Assembly: GCA_000469685.2 (NCBI GenBank)
Contig: LS997565.1
Location: 17,077,293 to 17,141,292 of the forward strand
Source of the DNA: Haemonchus contortus
Taxonomy: Eukaryota > Nematoda > Chromadorea > Rhabditida > Trichostrongylidae
Reading direction: 5' to 3'
DNA length: 64,000 nucleotides
Shown here: in pieces, positions 49,301-58,827 of the stretch
Numbering within the stretch: the stretch's first letter is position 1
How the letters are laid out: each line of letters opens with the position of its first letter
Translations under genes and position numbers: made by a program
Notes under the pieces: generated by a model
Seen by the model: the letters and a program-made list of their open reading frames with translations, nothing else
Databases searched by the model: none
What the model was told of the DNA's origin: nothing

Positions 49301-49680
49301 AGGGCTGTAGGACTACAATCTCCAGGGACTCCTATCTCATGAGGTATGCATGGAAATAGTTTCAAAAATCAGGTTGGAGGTACAATTAACATGTATTGTC
49401 GTTTCCCTGTAAGAACCTTGCCGTTCTCAGACTATCGCCACATTCCAGATAACAGAATTATAAGCACTCCAGCACTACTCTTATGAGTCTCGTGAGTCAA
49501 CTATTGGCTCGCTTATTTTGAGGATACCACGCTTAGTGATGATCCTCGCCTGGATTACCGGTTGTAATTGCTGGCGACCGATTTTTCAGCGATGGGAAGA
49601 GGGCGCAGGCTACGAGCAAGGGATTGGCGAAGGAAGCTTCCCGAATACGATTGGAGCAAGTTCGTTCGACACCTCCTTGA
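37362..49680 (+). CDS. TRPV-family cation channel (OSM-9/OCR class)
   Basis: Twenty-three phase-consistent exons encode 786 residues: 37362-37502, 38030-38107, 38160-38295, 38350-38433, 38499-38630, 39020-39107, 40746-40847, 41428-41482, 41688-41786, 41841-41942, 42233-42385, 42447-42529, 43619-43688 (or 43700), 44926-44988, 45152-45259, 45322-45488, 45543-45652, 45694-45799, 47319-47445, 47512-47628, 48967-49098, 49186-49202 and 49590-49680. The ATG follows a TTGTAG acceptor directly, suggesting trans-splicing. Residues about 147-390 are ankyrin repeats ([43 protein letters not shown]). S1 is [16 protein letters not shown] and S2 [11 protein letters not shown]5 follows [17 protein letters not shown]. 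The pore is [20 protein letters not shown] and S6 [20 protein letters not shown]. The TRP-box region begins [12 protein letters not shown]. Nematode relatives are sensory Ca2+-permeable channels, often heteromeric. Osm-9 versus ocr orthology is not resolved. The C-terminal 17-nt exon and final exon are the least certain. Confidence 0.88.
39390..39816 (-). other. Unassigned open frame inside a TRPV intron
   Basis: The minus strand is open for 111 codons (39481-39816), with an overlapping 84-codon frame below it. The translation contains [20 protein letters not shown] and is His/Leu/Arg-rich. No domain, start context or splice pattern supports a gene. A repeat-derived frame is more likely. Confidence 0.3.
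39860..40200. repeat. Palindromic G+C-rich MITE-like element (copy 2)
   Basis: Its arms match copy 1 at 1500-1860: 'tttcgcgcgtccctcgaaac' with 'taggtgac' faces 'gcccagtttcgacggacgcg'. It lies in an intron of the TRPV gene. A ten-base or longer G run occurs at 40138-40148. Confidence 0.6.
42996..43250 (+). repeat. tRNA-derived SINE
   Basis: Begins 'aggtggtaaagtggcaagtg', followed by the B-box-like GGGTTCCGATC and the tail phrases 'ccctccggggtcggtta' and 'acgcattca'. It has a deletion around the 'gggaggataaaag' segment. Intronic in the TRPV gene. Confidence 0.75.
44465..44560 (+). repeat. Short dispersed repeat (TCGC-hairpin family), copy 1
   Basis: The sequence 'aaattgtcgcatcgcggcga' followed by 'gaatgtagcggagt' matches 47660-47740 (plus) and the reverse complement of 48580-48670. 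All three lie in introns of the same TRPV gene. The core can form a small hairpin (GTCGC...GCGGCGAGAG). Confidence 0.6.
46247..46490. repeat. Palindromic MITE in TRPV intron
   Basis: The left arm contains GTACGAACGTGCGTCC and 'gcgcgcggcgaagttc'; the right arm contains 'gaactttgccgcgcgc' and GGACGCACGTTCGTAC. The inverted arms are about 45 bp long, separated by about 140 bp. A poly(G) run precedes the left arm. Confidence 0.75.
47655..47745 (+). repeat. Short dispersed repeat (TCGC-hairpin family), copy 2
   Basis: It contains 'ttgtcgcttcgcgatgagag', then 'aaggaacgtagcacaatgaa' and 'gcagaagcagcgtaacaag'. Same family as 44465 and 48580. Confidence 0.6.
47985..48380. repeat. Two adjoining palindromic MITEs in a TRPV intron
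   Basis: 47985-48215 folds on itself through 'gatttgagcgac' against 'attcaaatcgccg' and 'tttgaagtagag' against 'ctctacttcaaa'. 48239-48380 is a copy of the GGCTGCTTTCATAGTCC family: GTCCACGATTTGGCCAGCGA faces TCGCTGGCCTAATCGTAGAC, with a core made of CGATCG units. The two elements are separated by about 25 bases. Confidence 0.7.
48575..48672 (-). repeat. Short dispersed repeat (TCGC-hairpin family), copy 3, reversed
   Basis: The reverse complement reads 'aaattgtcgcgtcgcggcga', then 'gaatgtagcagaattcagca', matching 44465-44560 closely. Confidence 0.6.
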
Positions 49681-49922
49681 ACATGGTTACGGGGAAGTTT
49701 TGCCCAATAAATTCGTACCAACTGACCACTTTCTTTACGCTCGTGTTTCAATCAGGAAGTCGCTCCTGGTCACCCTCCCTCCGATCGAGTTCTGCAGGAT
49801 CTGGTGACGGAACCTGTTTTCATTAGCTCACGTGTGTACCCTAGAAAATGTGAAAGGTGGTCCAACAGTTATGTTCGGTGTCAGACATATTTACACTACG
49901 CCTTCGCCACCCACTTGCCACT

Positions 49923-50813
49923 TTAAAGGGACAGATCACGATAGCTTCAAAGTATCCGGTTATCAACGAGTAGTAGAAGAAACAGTCCAAAATTGTGCAA
50001 AGGTCATCAGAAAACGTGGAAAATGGAGTATTTGTAGTTAGGCTTTAAAAAATGATAAAATTATAATTTGGACGAGAATGTGACCACCATTGTGGTCACT
50101 AGTGGGGTGAGGTTGCTCGCCCAAAATCTATGAGATTTGTCACGCGGATACCTCTGAACTGCTCGAGTATTGAGTCGGTTGGATATTGCGGATACGGTAT
50201 TGCTGTATTGTGGACCACCGAGTCCAAGAATGATTCAATTGAGAAGCCCTCCGGCTTTTTATACCCCTCGGTCGGACCAAAGATCAAAGATCAGATCACA
50301 CGCAGTTATTGATCTTAACATGTTGGTGCGCGTCGACCCAGCTCGACGGGTGTTAGTATAGTGATGGCCGCGTTTTAACATGTACTGTATGGTAGCGGTT
50401 GCTGCAGCCATCTTGCATGGAAGGGGTATTAGGTGTCTTTGCATACAGCCAAAAAAAATGATCAAAATTGTTTCCCAACCAACTGGTGACCCTGGCATAG
50501 GTGGTTTTATTCTGCACTGCTCTCTAAGTTACTGCTACTCTAACGGAAGAGGTATTCAGAAAAATATCAGTCATTTAGTATTAAATATTAGTCACAAAGA
50601 GCAGCAGTGGAATGAGAGAATAATTTGAAATATAATTAGAGACGCTACGACGGTTAGCTCATTGATTCTTCACCAAAATTGCTCCAATGCGAACACTGCT
50701 GCCCGGGAAATTTGATGTTACATCTCAACGGAGGGGGCAGGTATGGCATGAAAGAGGATCCGAATAATGCTACGGGAATTCTCAGAGATAATTTTTATCG
50801 TGAACTGTGCCTT
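49923..50813. repeat. Element bounded by GGCACAGTTCACGAT-type inverted ends
   Basis: AAAGGGACAGATCACGATAG on the left faces TTATCGTGAACTGTGCCTTT on the right, 890 bp apart. The interior is non-coding and contains 'ttgtgaccaccattgtgg'-type short palindromes near 50081-50100. It starts about 240 bp after the TRPV stop. Sequence 50814-51418 shows no gene. Confidence 0.6.
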
Positions 50814-51418
50814 TACCCTGCACGCTTTGTCGCAATGTCGAAGTCATTAATGAGGCGCTCTCGTAAGCAGAGCAGTTGAGATTTCAAACTTACTCTTTGG
50901 CTAATGATTGCATTAATTCCGTTCTGAGTTACAGAAAAAAGACGAGTCACCGCAGGAAGTCGAGTTCATACGCAAAAGGCACAGTATTCGATTGTCATTC
51001 AGCCACATTCACGCTCCCATCGTTAATCACCGTGACAGCAGTGCAATTTGATTTTCATAACAATCTATCTTTTTTTGCATAAACTGTTGTCAAAAGGAAG
51101 TTTCAATGTCTTCTTTCAATGCCGTTCTCAAAGTTGAGCCGTTATAGGACAATCGTAAAACAAGAGATTTTAAAGTTCCCTATCTAAGATTGGATGACCT
51201 CTGATAGCCTTCTTAAGCACCGCGGCTTCAAACTTGAAGTAGAGCGTGGGAGTTGGATTTTCTCATTCTATCAACGATCTCATTGTGTTCACAATAAGGC
51301 CACAAGTTAGACCTCAGTAAGGTCATAAGGCATCTTCAGTGGAAAACACATGTCCTACGGTAGTTGGAATATTTATGGGAACCACCGATACGATTTCGCT
51401 GAATAAGGTAAGGAAGTG

Positions 51419-52158
51419 GTTTACGTTGTTAAAATTCTTGCCGTTCGACACTTAACGGCCTAACGTTTCGACGTAATCGTTGCCTTCAGAGGCCTGAACG
51501 CAATTCGAGATGTTTTACAACATCCGATAGCGTTCGACTCTCTGGCAAAAAAACGACAAGAACTTATCGGGAAAACTGCGCACTTCATGGAATACTCACG
51601 CAGGCCCCATCTTCAGAGCGGATGGAGTCCGCTGTCGCCACAGGCGACTGTCAGTAGCGAATTAGACTTATTGATGTCCCTCTTATACTGATAGACAGAT
51701 CGTATTACGATGATACCGACCGCGAGTCATAGCTCGCAGAGCGGTAAGTATGACAAGAGGTCACTGGTTATGGATAGATACTCATCTCTGTTGTTCATCT
51801 TGGGATTGCTCTGCAGAATACAGAACGCCTCTAGTTGCTGTCCTGTCTCGCCGATATAGGTTGATCCACATGCCCGACATTCTAGCTGGTAGAGCACATC
51901 CATAAGTGCGCGATCACCTGCTTTACCGTAGGGACACATGGTATATTCGTTTGTCAAGCAATGTTTATCGTAGAGCCGGTTTCGAACCAACTGTTGCTTG
52001 AGTTGCTAAGAGTCAAACGCTATCGGATATTGTAAAACTTCTCGAATTGTGTTTAAGCCTCTGAGGACGACGATGACGTCGAAACGTTAGTCCGCTAGAT
52101 TACTAAAGTGTTCCACCTGGAAACCGCGAACGGCAGAAGAAATTTAACAACGTAAACG
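51419..52158 (-). mobile_element. Penelope-like element remnant with GIY-YIG domain
   Basis: The minus strand at 51727-51990 encodes VRNRLYDKHC, then a CPYGKAGDRA stretch, and CRACGSTYIGETGQQL, the start of a GIY-YIG nuclease. This is the C-terminal arrangement of Penelope-like retroelements. The fragment is bounded by inverted repeats of about 125-150 bp: 51419-51541 and 52009-52158. Both contain 'ttaacaacgtaaac'-type outer ends and a 'gtcgaaacgtta' motif. Each repeat also carries a hammerhead-like core (CTGAGGA ... GTCGAAA in the right copy). The reverse transcriptase is missing, so the copy is dead. Confidence 0.72.
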
Positions 52159-52811
52159 AAAATGCCGATTTTAAAAGAGAGAAGTCGGAGACTGTAAGGA
52201 AGTGGCTTTGTTGTCAGAAGGGAAATGCCAAAGTTTGTTGGAGGGAATCAACGGAAACTGTTGAACAACACAATGAAAGGGTGCAAAGTCAGCGCCAACA
52301 CATTTTCGCTTTTTCCTAGGCAACAGAATGACGCCTCCCACAAGATGCTCCGTTTTGCTTGGAATGTTCTTCTAACCTGTTGCTTCTACGTCGTTGACTT
52401 CGATCGAGCTATTGAAGTGAGATTCCTAGAAGTCTGCACACTCGTGGAACAGCATATGACATTATCATTGCCTCTCGAAGAAGTGGAAGTGGTACGGTAC
52501 TCCCGAAAACCTCGCCTTAGTCAAAAAAATTGTGATCAAAAACCATGAACATCCAATGGATGATCCGCCTGTGTGCGACTTTTGAACGATGTTCAGCACT
52601 GAAATTGCCACCTCACTTCTCAAAGTTCCACCACCCTAGGAATCAGCAAATGTATGCAGATTGCGGAGCGAATCAATGTTCACAAAAGAAGTGGAAGTGA
52701 CCCTTTGGAAGCCTGTTCAAAACTAGTAATTCATTTCTGTTGAATGTTGTCTCAAAGTCAATCTATTCATGTTTGGAATTGGCATTCTCTTTTTCTCTGA
52801 ATTACACTCGA

Positions 52812-53100
52812 AGGCACAGTTAACGTACAAAATTGTTTCCGGAATTCCCAGATGATGAACCCGCATCTTGCATGCAGGCAGCTTACTGCAGCCAGCTTAT
52901 GCATTGGCGAGCGCATTTCAACAACTCGCCCAAATCCAAACCCCTGCCGTCACATTCTCGTCCAACCCCTGATTTTATTTCTTCTCTGAAGCCTTCTGAA
53001 GCCCACGTACGCCGATTTTTACGTCCTTTTCTTTTGCACTAATCTGGAGTTTTCTTTTGCACTAATCTGGACTATTATCTCCATTATTCGTCTTAAACTG
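52812..53100 (+). repeat. Left end of a GGCACAGTTCACGAT-family element
   Basis: GAAGGCACAGTTAACGTAC is followed by sequence loosely like the 49923 copy ('ggaattccca', 'gcatcttgcatg', 'gtaacg'-type words). No inverted right end was found. A 'ctaatctgga' stretch of about 20 bases is tandemly duplicated at 53030-53070. Sequence 52160-52812 has only an unsupported 107-codon frame (52225-52548). Confidence 0.4.
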
Positions 53101-53430
53101 GGTACACCGAAATTGTCGGGGGCTGTGCCTTTGGAAGAGTATCAAAGACGCACTGGATCTTGACGACAGATTAATTGCTCTTGTTTAAAGCAAAATGTAC
53201 AAAATTTCCATCATTAAAAATGTTTATATAAAACATAGCTGATTTCTGAACTCATCTACAACGCCTATATGAATAAAATCAAGTGAACATGTCGAATGTT
53301 AACAATAAAAGTATTCCCGCCAAAATCATAAACTCACACGTACACCGGGTAGCTCAAATCGCTACAGCCTTATATCTATAGTTCCCAGACAATCTCCCAA
53401 GCACCTTGGAGTAGACTCGAGAGAAGCAGA

Positions 53431-53697
53431 TCAGTGATGGAACAGCCGAAGACCCGTATGGATAAGGGTAATGCCATATTCATCACAGGCTTCGACAATG
53501 TCCTCGTCCCGCACAGAGCCTCCCGGATGAGCGACATACGTTACTCCATACTGAAAATCTCCCAATTAGTTGGGCAACACATGAATACGCCAAAATCCTA
53601 CCTGTTTGGCACAGTCGATGTTGTCTCTGAATGGGAGGAATGCATCTGAGCTCATAACCACCCCCGTTTGCTTCGCCATCCACTCTGTCCGATCTTC
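53431..53697 (-). CDS. ATIC: ATIC (AICAR formyltransferase/IMP cyclohydrolase), C-terminal exons
   Basis: Two phase-0 exons, 53602-53697 and 53431-53550 (stop TGA on the minus strand), encode 71 residues that align end to end with the C terminus of ATIC. The landmarks are [18 protein letters not shown], then [20 protein letters not shown], then [23 protein letters not shown] performs the last two steps of de novo IMP synthesis; this part belongs to the formyltransferase domain. Splice sites are canonical (TTCTAG acceptor, GTAGG donor, TTTTCAG acceptor). About 520 upstream residues would be expected above 53697, but I found none of their conserved motifs up to 64 kb. This may be a gene with a very long intron, an assembly break or a partial duplication. 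Codons and residues are well preserved, which argues against an old pseudogene. Confidence 0.82.
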
Positions 53698-56600
53698 CTA
53701 GAAGATGACACATTTTGCTTTCCATTCCTGCACTTGAGTCAGATGAGCAATCATTCATAGCAGCTCAAGTTCCGACTCTATTTGCGTCATCGATGTTTTT
53801 AAACGTCAAAGAGAGCTCCCACTCATGATGGATGAACTCAGACGACGTGTCCTAGTAACGCTCAATGATGTGCAACCAGATTAGAACAGCCGTATTTAGC
53901 TGGGGCCGGACGGGGTCGAGCATCAAAAATCAACATCATACAAATGCTTAGAATAGCAATGAGTGCAGAAAACGTACCGGAGTCAGAGGGTTGACAGGCT
54001 CCGTGAAATATTGCTGCCATTGGTCCATGCTCACCTATAAGTAAAATTCTCATTTTTATATTCGAGAAGATTATGCTTCTACTTGTATAGCTCACTTGCA
54101 CGGAATGAGCTAAGGGTCACATTATACTTCGCGCACGGTTAGCCAGGCTTACTGTTCCGGTACCAGTCAATGGGACCTGGTCTTTAGTCTTTCCCACAGG
54201 CAGAAGGGGAAGACGGTTCGACTCGATGACGAGTTGTCATCACTATCTATACAATTTCAACCTACATATGATTAGAAGACCGAAAGAGAGTAGCAGTTCC
54301 AACTAGAGCTTTTCTTACGGTACCATGACATAAGCACGGCGTAACCCCATCACCGAACTAGCTCAGCGACATGATATAGCCTACATTGTATGCTACAGAA
54401 TTATTACCTCTACCATACTTTCCGTAAATAGCCCGGCACTTCCAGATGTGTTAGTTCCAGCTGCTTTGAACGAGAACCTAACAGTAAGAACATGGATCTG
54501 GTGGCTGGTGAGGTAACATTGTACACCATGGTAAGCTTTGATTGTTTTTTTTCTGTTTCTTTTCTGTTTTTATGTTTACTTGACTTGATTGGTCGGAATG
54601 ACTTCTTCTCTATGATCGACGATCAAAAGTGCATTGAATCCGAAGGGAGCGGTCAGCATGTTCGAGTAATTGAAGGACTCTCTAATTCATAAATTGGTTT
54701 ATCCAATCTTCCATTGCAATTACGCCGCGAGTGCGGCGAGCGGGTCGCAGTGTTCGGGAAGAAGATACCGGACCCGAAAACCAGAGAGTTTTTTGGTTGT
54801 TTATAGTTACGGGGAAGTACTCAACAAATCAGACTAACAGTAAAAATAGGCAAAAACTGCTTCATTTTTCTCAGACAAGCCTAATGATACTTTAGAATCC
54901 AAGCAACAAACGCTCCAGCACTCGTATAAATCAGTACAGCGCAAAAAGGTTGATTTCAAACAATGGTTTTCGCAAGAGCTGAGAGAACAGGGGAGGCTCT
55001 TGAAGGCTAGAGTCATTGGTTAATAGCTGCACCTTTCTGAATAAACAAATTCTAATTGTTGTCTATTCATAGACTATAATCTGCATTGGATGTCTTAAAA
55101 ATTCGAGAGTAGAACCAAACGATCCTCAAGTCAACAATAAAGGGAAAAAGCCCCTCCCCCTCTCGAGCTTTTGTGCTTCAGTAGCAGGCCTTAACAGTGT
55201 AATTATACATAATATCAGAACTACAAATCAAGGTACATCACTGGATGCTGTTGGATTCGCTGAACTTGAACTGGGGTCAATCCATTCGCTATATGTAATA
55301 GCTTCAGTGTACGGTAAGAAAGCAGATTCGCTCACATGGCTCTGAGAAAAACATCCCACCATCAAAATCCCAGTCAAATTTGAGCAAACAAAGGTTACGG
55401 TCACGTCACTGCAGGATACAATTTACTGAGAAGAAGCGAACACTTTCTTTGGAGCCTTGTTTTGACTGACCGCTATGACCGGTCAAAGTGGAGTCAAGTT
55501 TAGACGACAATAAGTGCGAGCTCAAATTTTGACTGGTTGAGACTTCGACCGGTAGAATGATTTCCTTTTAACCGCAAAGTGATATGGAAGCAGCCTGCAT
55601 GACCATTCAAATACATATGTGGTGGCACGTGTCCAAGTATAATAAGTTTGTGACACTATTTACCCTTTACTGCCCGCTTTGTCGAGAATGGGCTGGATTT
55701 CCATCAGTTTTTTTTCAAGAGGATGAAACCGACTAGAAACTTGTTTAAAGCGGTATTTTGAACAGAACAAACATAGAACACGAGTATCGCATCCCTTTGT
55801 CATGAAATGTTCTAACACGCTACTGGGGGGCAGGTTTTCAGCAAGATTGGTGACCCAGCTCCATTTGGCGCCGGCGCCTGTGGCGAGAGCGCTAGGCATA
55901 TTTATGACGATTGGTTGCGTGCGATATTCACGTTCTACGGATCAAATTACCATTCTAGATAAGTCTCTAGTCGGTCTCATCTTCTTGAAAAAAATTCTAT
56001 AGAAATCCAGCCCATTCTCGACAAAGTGGGGCAGTAAAGGGTAAATAGTGCCAATTTTGTGTATTCTATTTCGCCAGGGAGATGAGCCTGTAAGGTTTTC
56101 TTCAATCGACTATCTTCTTATGTAATGAGTTGCACTTGGGCAATTTCATCCCTTTCCTCCCAGAAGAGATCATCCCTAATTTCAGTTTAAATAGCTCTTC
56201 CGTTCTTGATTGTAGTTCCTACTTCTTTCGGTATACACCCTAAGCTTGGATAACATCAACACAAGTACTTCTGGACGTTGGAAGGTAAACAGGGCTAAAA
56301 GTATACAGATCTAAAAACTCTGAAACCAGCTAAATCGAAACTCCGACGAACCTCATCACCGAGCACGCCTGAGCACAGTACATCAATGGCATTTGATCGC
56401 TCAGCCCTACGAACAGACGGTTTCCACGGGAGAGCGAGAACCACTGGATGTTGTCGGAGCCACCTGAACAGTTACTTCACTTTTTTATACCAAATGAACC
56501 GTCTTTTGCAAGACTTTCAGATTCAATCATATTTGAAAAGACTTCAAAATTAGAGCAAATTTGCAGTTCTGTGAATTCAACCGTCTCTTCCGACACTAGC

Positions 56601-57200
56601 GGTTATTCAGGACCTGACTATTTCATGGTCACTTCGACCAGTTGCCATAAATCGTACGGAAATCGACAGTGTGTCAACCTGCTCGTTCGTTCTAATCACT
56701 CCTGATAAGAAGGAATTTGATTTCAGCATGACGTTACCGTTGAAGGCACGAAGTAATGCTTAATTTTACTGCTGAAAAGTGCCATGCACTTGCCGTATCC
56801 AGTAAGTGCAGTATGTTCTGGCCTAAATCGGGCCCGCTTTTAGCGATTGACGTCAGAGCCGTTAGGTGAATTGATGGTTTCCGTCATCATCCACGATTGA
56901 GTCTTCTACCGTGGGCGTGGTCTGGACAGCGTCCATCTGGCCAGGGTGCGGTCTTTGAATGCCTAAACCTGGCCATGGCTCCACTCAGTTCTCGCCCACC
57001 TATTTCCTGTCTCATAACTTGTTCCAGGTGGTAGTATCGCCCAATTTGTTTTCACTGTACACTGATGTTTCTCGACTGGTAATCAGGGGTAAATCAATAT
57101 TAAAACACATTTTCTCGTTCCAGTCATATTCCGTTTCCCACTGGACTAAACTCCGTCCGAATCATCTTGCGGCTATCCTATGCCAATGTTTCCTCCATGA
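53698..57200. other. Spacer without a supported gene
   Basis: Several open frames of 60-87 codons exist (for example 54492-54692 plus with a hydrophobic stretch, 55660-55899 minus and 56448-56705 plus), but none shows a domain or a phase-matched partner exon. At 55660-56040 the phrase 'tttaccctttactgcccgct' recurs inverted as 'gcagtaaagggtaaatagtg', giving a palindromic element of about 390 bp with similar 'ccagcccattctcgac' arms. Confidence 0.4.
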
Positions 57201-57636
57201 GTTAGCTGGAAATGTTCGCTGAAATCGCCGTATTTGCACTTATTGGAGTCAGCCACTCCCTGCTCATGTTTGACAGAGGTTCGCAATGTCATTTCTAAAA
57301 CCCTTCATAGAAAACTCCTAAAACTTATGGTCCCCTCACAGAAACGTTCTTAAAAACTTGCATATGAATGGAAAATGATAATTTATTGATGACCCCATTG
57401 ATTCCATTACGGCTATCGGGAAATCATAAACTTCGTTGTTCAAGTTGATTCGGAGAATGCGTGCCTTCTCGCGATGTGCGACGCGGATTCTGGATGCGTG
57501 CCAAAAGGATGTTCGATCGACCAAAATAATCGTATTGGATGTGGATATTTTCGGCTGAATATTTACCAATTCCGGGTTGGTTGTAGTCTTTTCAAATCTG
57601 TTTTGACTTGAATTTGAGTGCAAGCGGTGACTCGGT

Positions 57637-57715
57637 AGTGTAAGGGACAAGGGGACGGTGCCCGGAAAGGACAAGTACGGGTTCGAGGTCCGTCCGAGAC
57701 TGAATTGTGTCCGTT
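57637..57715 (+). other. tRNA-like relic
   Basis: A 72-base segment has a good T arm (ACGGG-TTCGAGG-TCCGT), a near-complete acceptor stem (GACTCGG against CCGAGAC, one mismatch) and an A-box-like TAGTGTAAGGG. The anticodon arm does not fold, so it is not a working tRNA gene. A tRNA pseudogene or the head of another SINE family is likely. Confidence 0.35.
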
Positions 57716-58827
57716 AATCGCCAACCTTGTGAGACTATTTTCAAATTGTTGTTCCCCTCCTTTTTACTAATCCCATCATATTTTTGAAATTATGCATTGG
57801 AATGAGAGCTTTGACAAATCGAAATCCGAATTGAATTGAAGGACTATAAACCTCTACTCAGACGTATATAGTGGACGCTGCCCCTCCTAAATCTCAACGG
57901 TATCATGTACAGACTGCTTTTAGCTGTCTCACGGACCAGTTATTCTCCTCGATGACATCCACTTACTTGGAACAATTTGATTCTTCTGCTGGAATACAGC
58001 TCCCAAGCTGTGTAAATTTAATTTTTGCAATTCAGTTCCATCCAACCCTCCCCTGGGATTCATTTTTAAGTGAAGAAGCTTTATTCATTGCTTGCTTAGC
58101 TGCACTGGGAGATTGGTATAGATACCGTGGGACAAATGAACCATCACGAACCTGCAAGTTCATCGAGTTCGTGGTCACCGCCTAGGCGAATACACTATAC
58201 TCTCCTACTTGGAGGCAGTTGCTCTTCGTTCGTTCAGCTTATCTTATCAATTTTCTGTACGTGGTGGGTGCTACTGCGGCATGATGTCATTACGAAAATA
58301 GCTTATGACAAACCGACTATCAGGCTAGTAATTATAGAATCCAGCAGTAATTATAGGCCTCCCAAGAGTTTTTTTAGTATTTGACGATTTCTGCGAATTC
58401 CCGTAAGCTTTGAATACTACTGACCAGATTGGCTTTAGTTGTACCTAAAGACTACTCACAATCAGTAGAGGGCCAGTTGGGCAAGACATTTGGCCTCAGA
58501 CGGGAGTTGAGTTCAACACATTTCTTTCTTGAACGGTCCTAGATGTTTCCTTTCCGTTGAACTATGAGACCATAACTTCTTAGGGGCATTCTTACCGATA
58601 GGACTTTGACAGAAAATAATGAAAACAAATAAAAACGAGCTATTAACAAGCAATGTTTTCGATAGCCCATAAACATTTTGCCCCACAGGCAAAGTTCTTC
58701 GAAAGTTTGAGCGCAAAACCCCACCAGGAGCAACTACTTTTGTTTCAAAAACGTATTTGCTTCACTTCAAAAAAGCTGCTTGCATTCAGAGAGAAGTTAC
58801 CGAAAGTTTCGGTCTGTATTTGTTCAG

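Noticed and set aside
54492..54692. Small membrane protein of 66 residues
   Set aside because: The frame crosses a good GTAAGC donor after codon 13 and the hydrophobic part lies in the would-be intron. There is no supporting context.
57637..57715. A tRNA gene
   Set aside because: T arm and acceptor stem are good, but no anticodon arm folds, so it is listed only as a relic.
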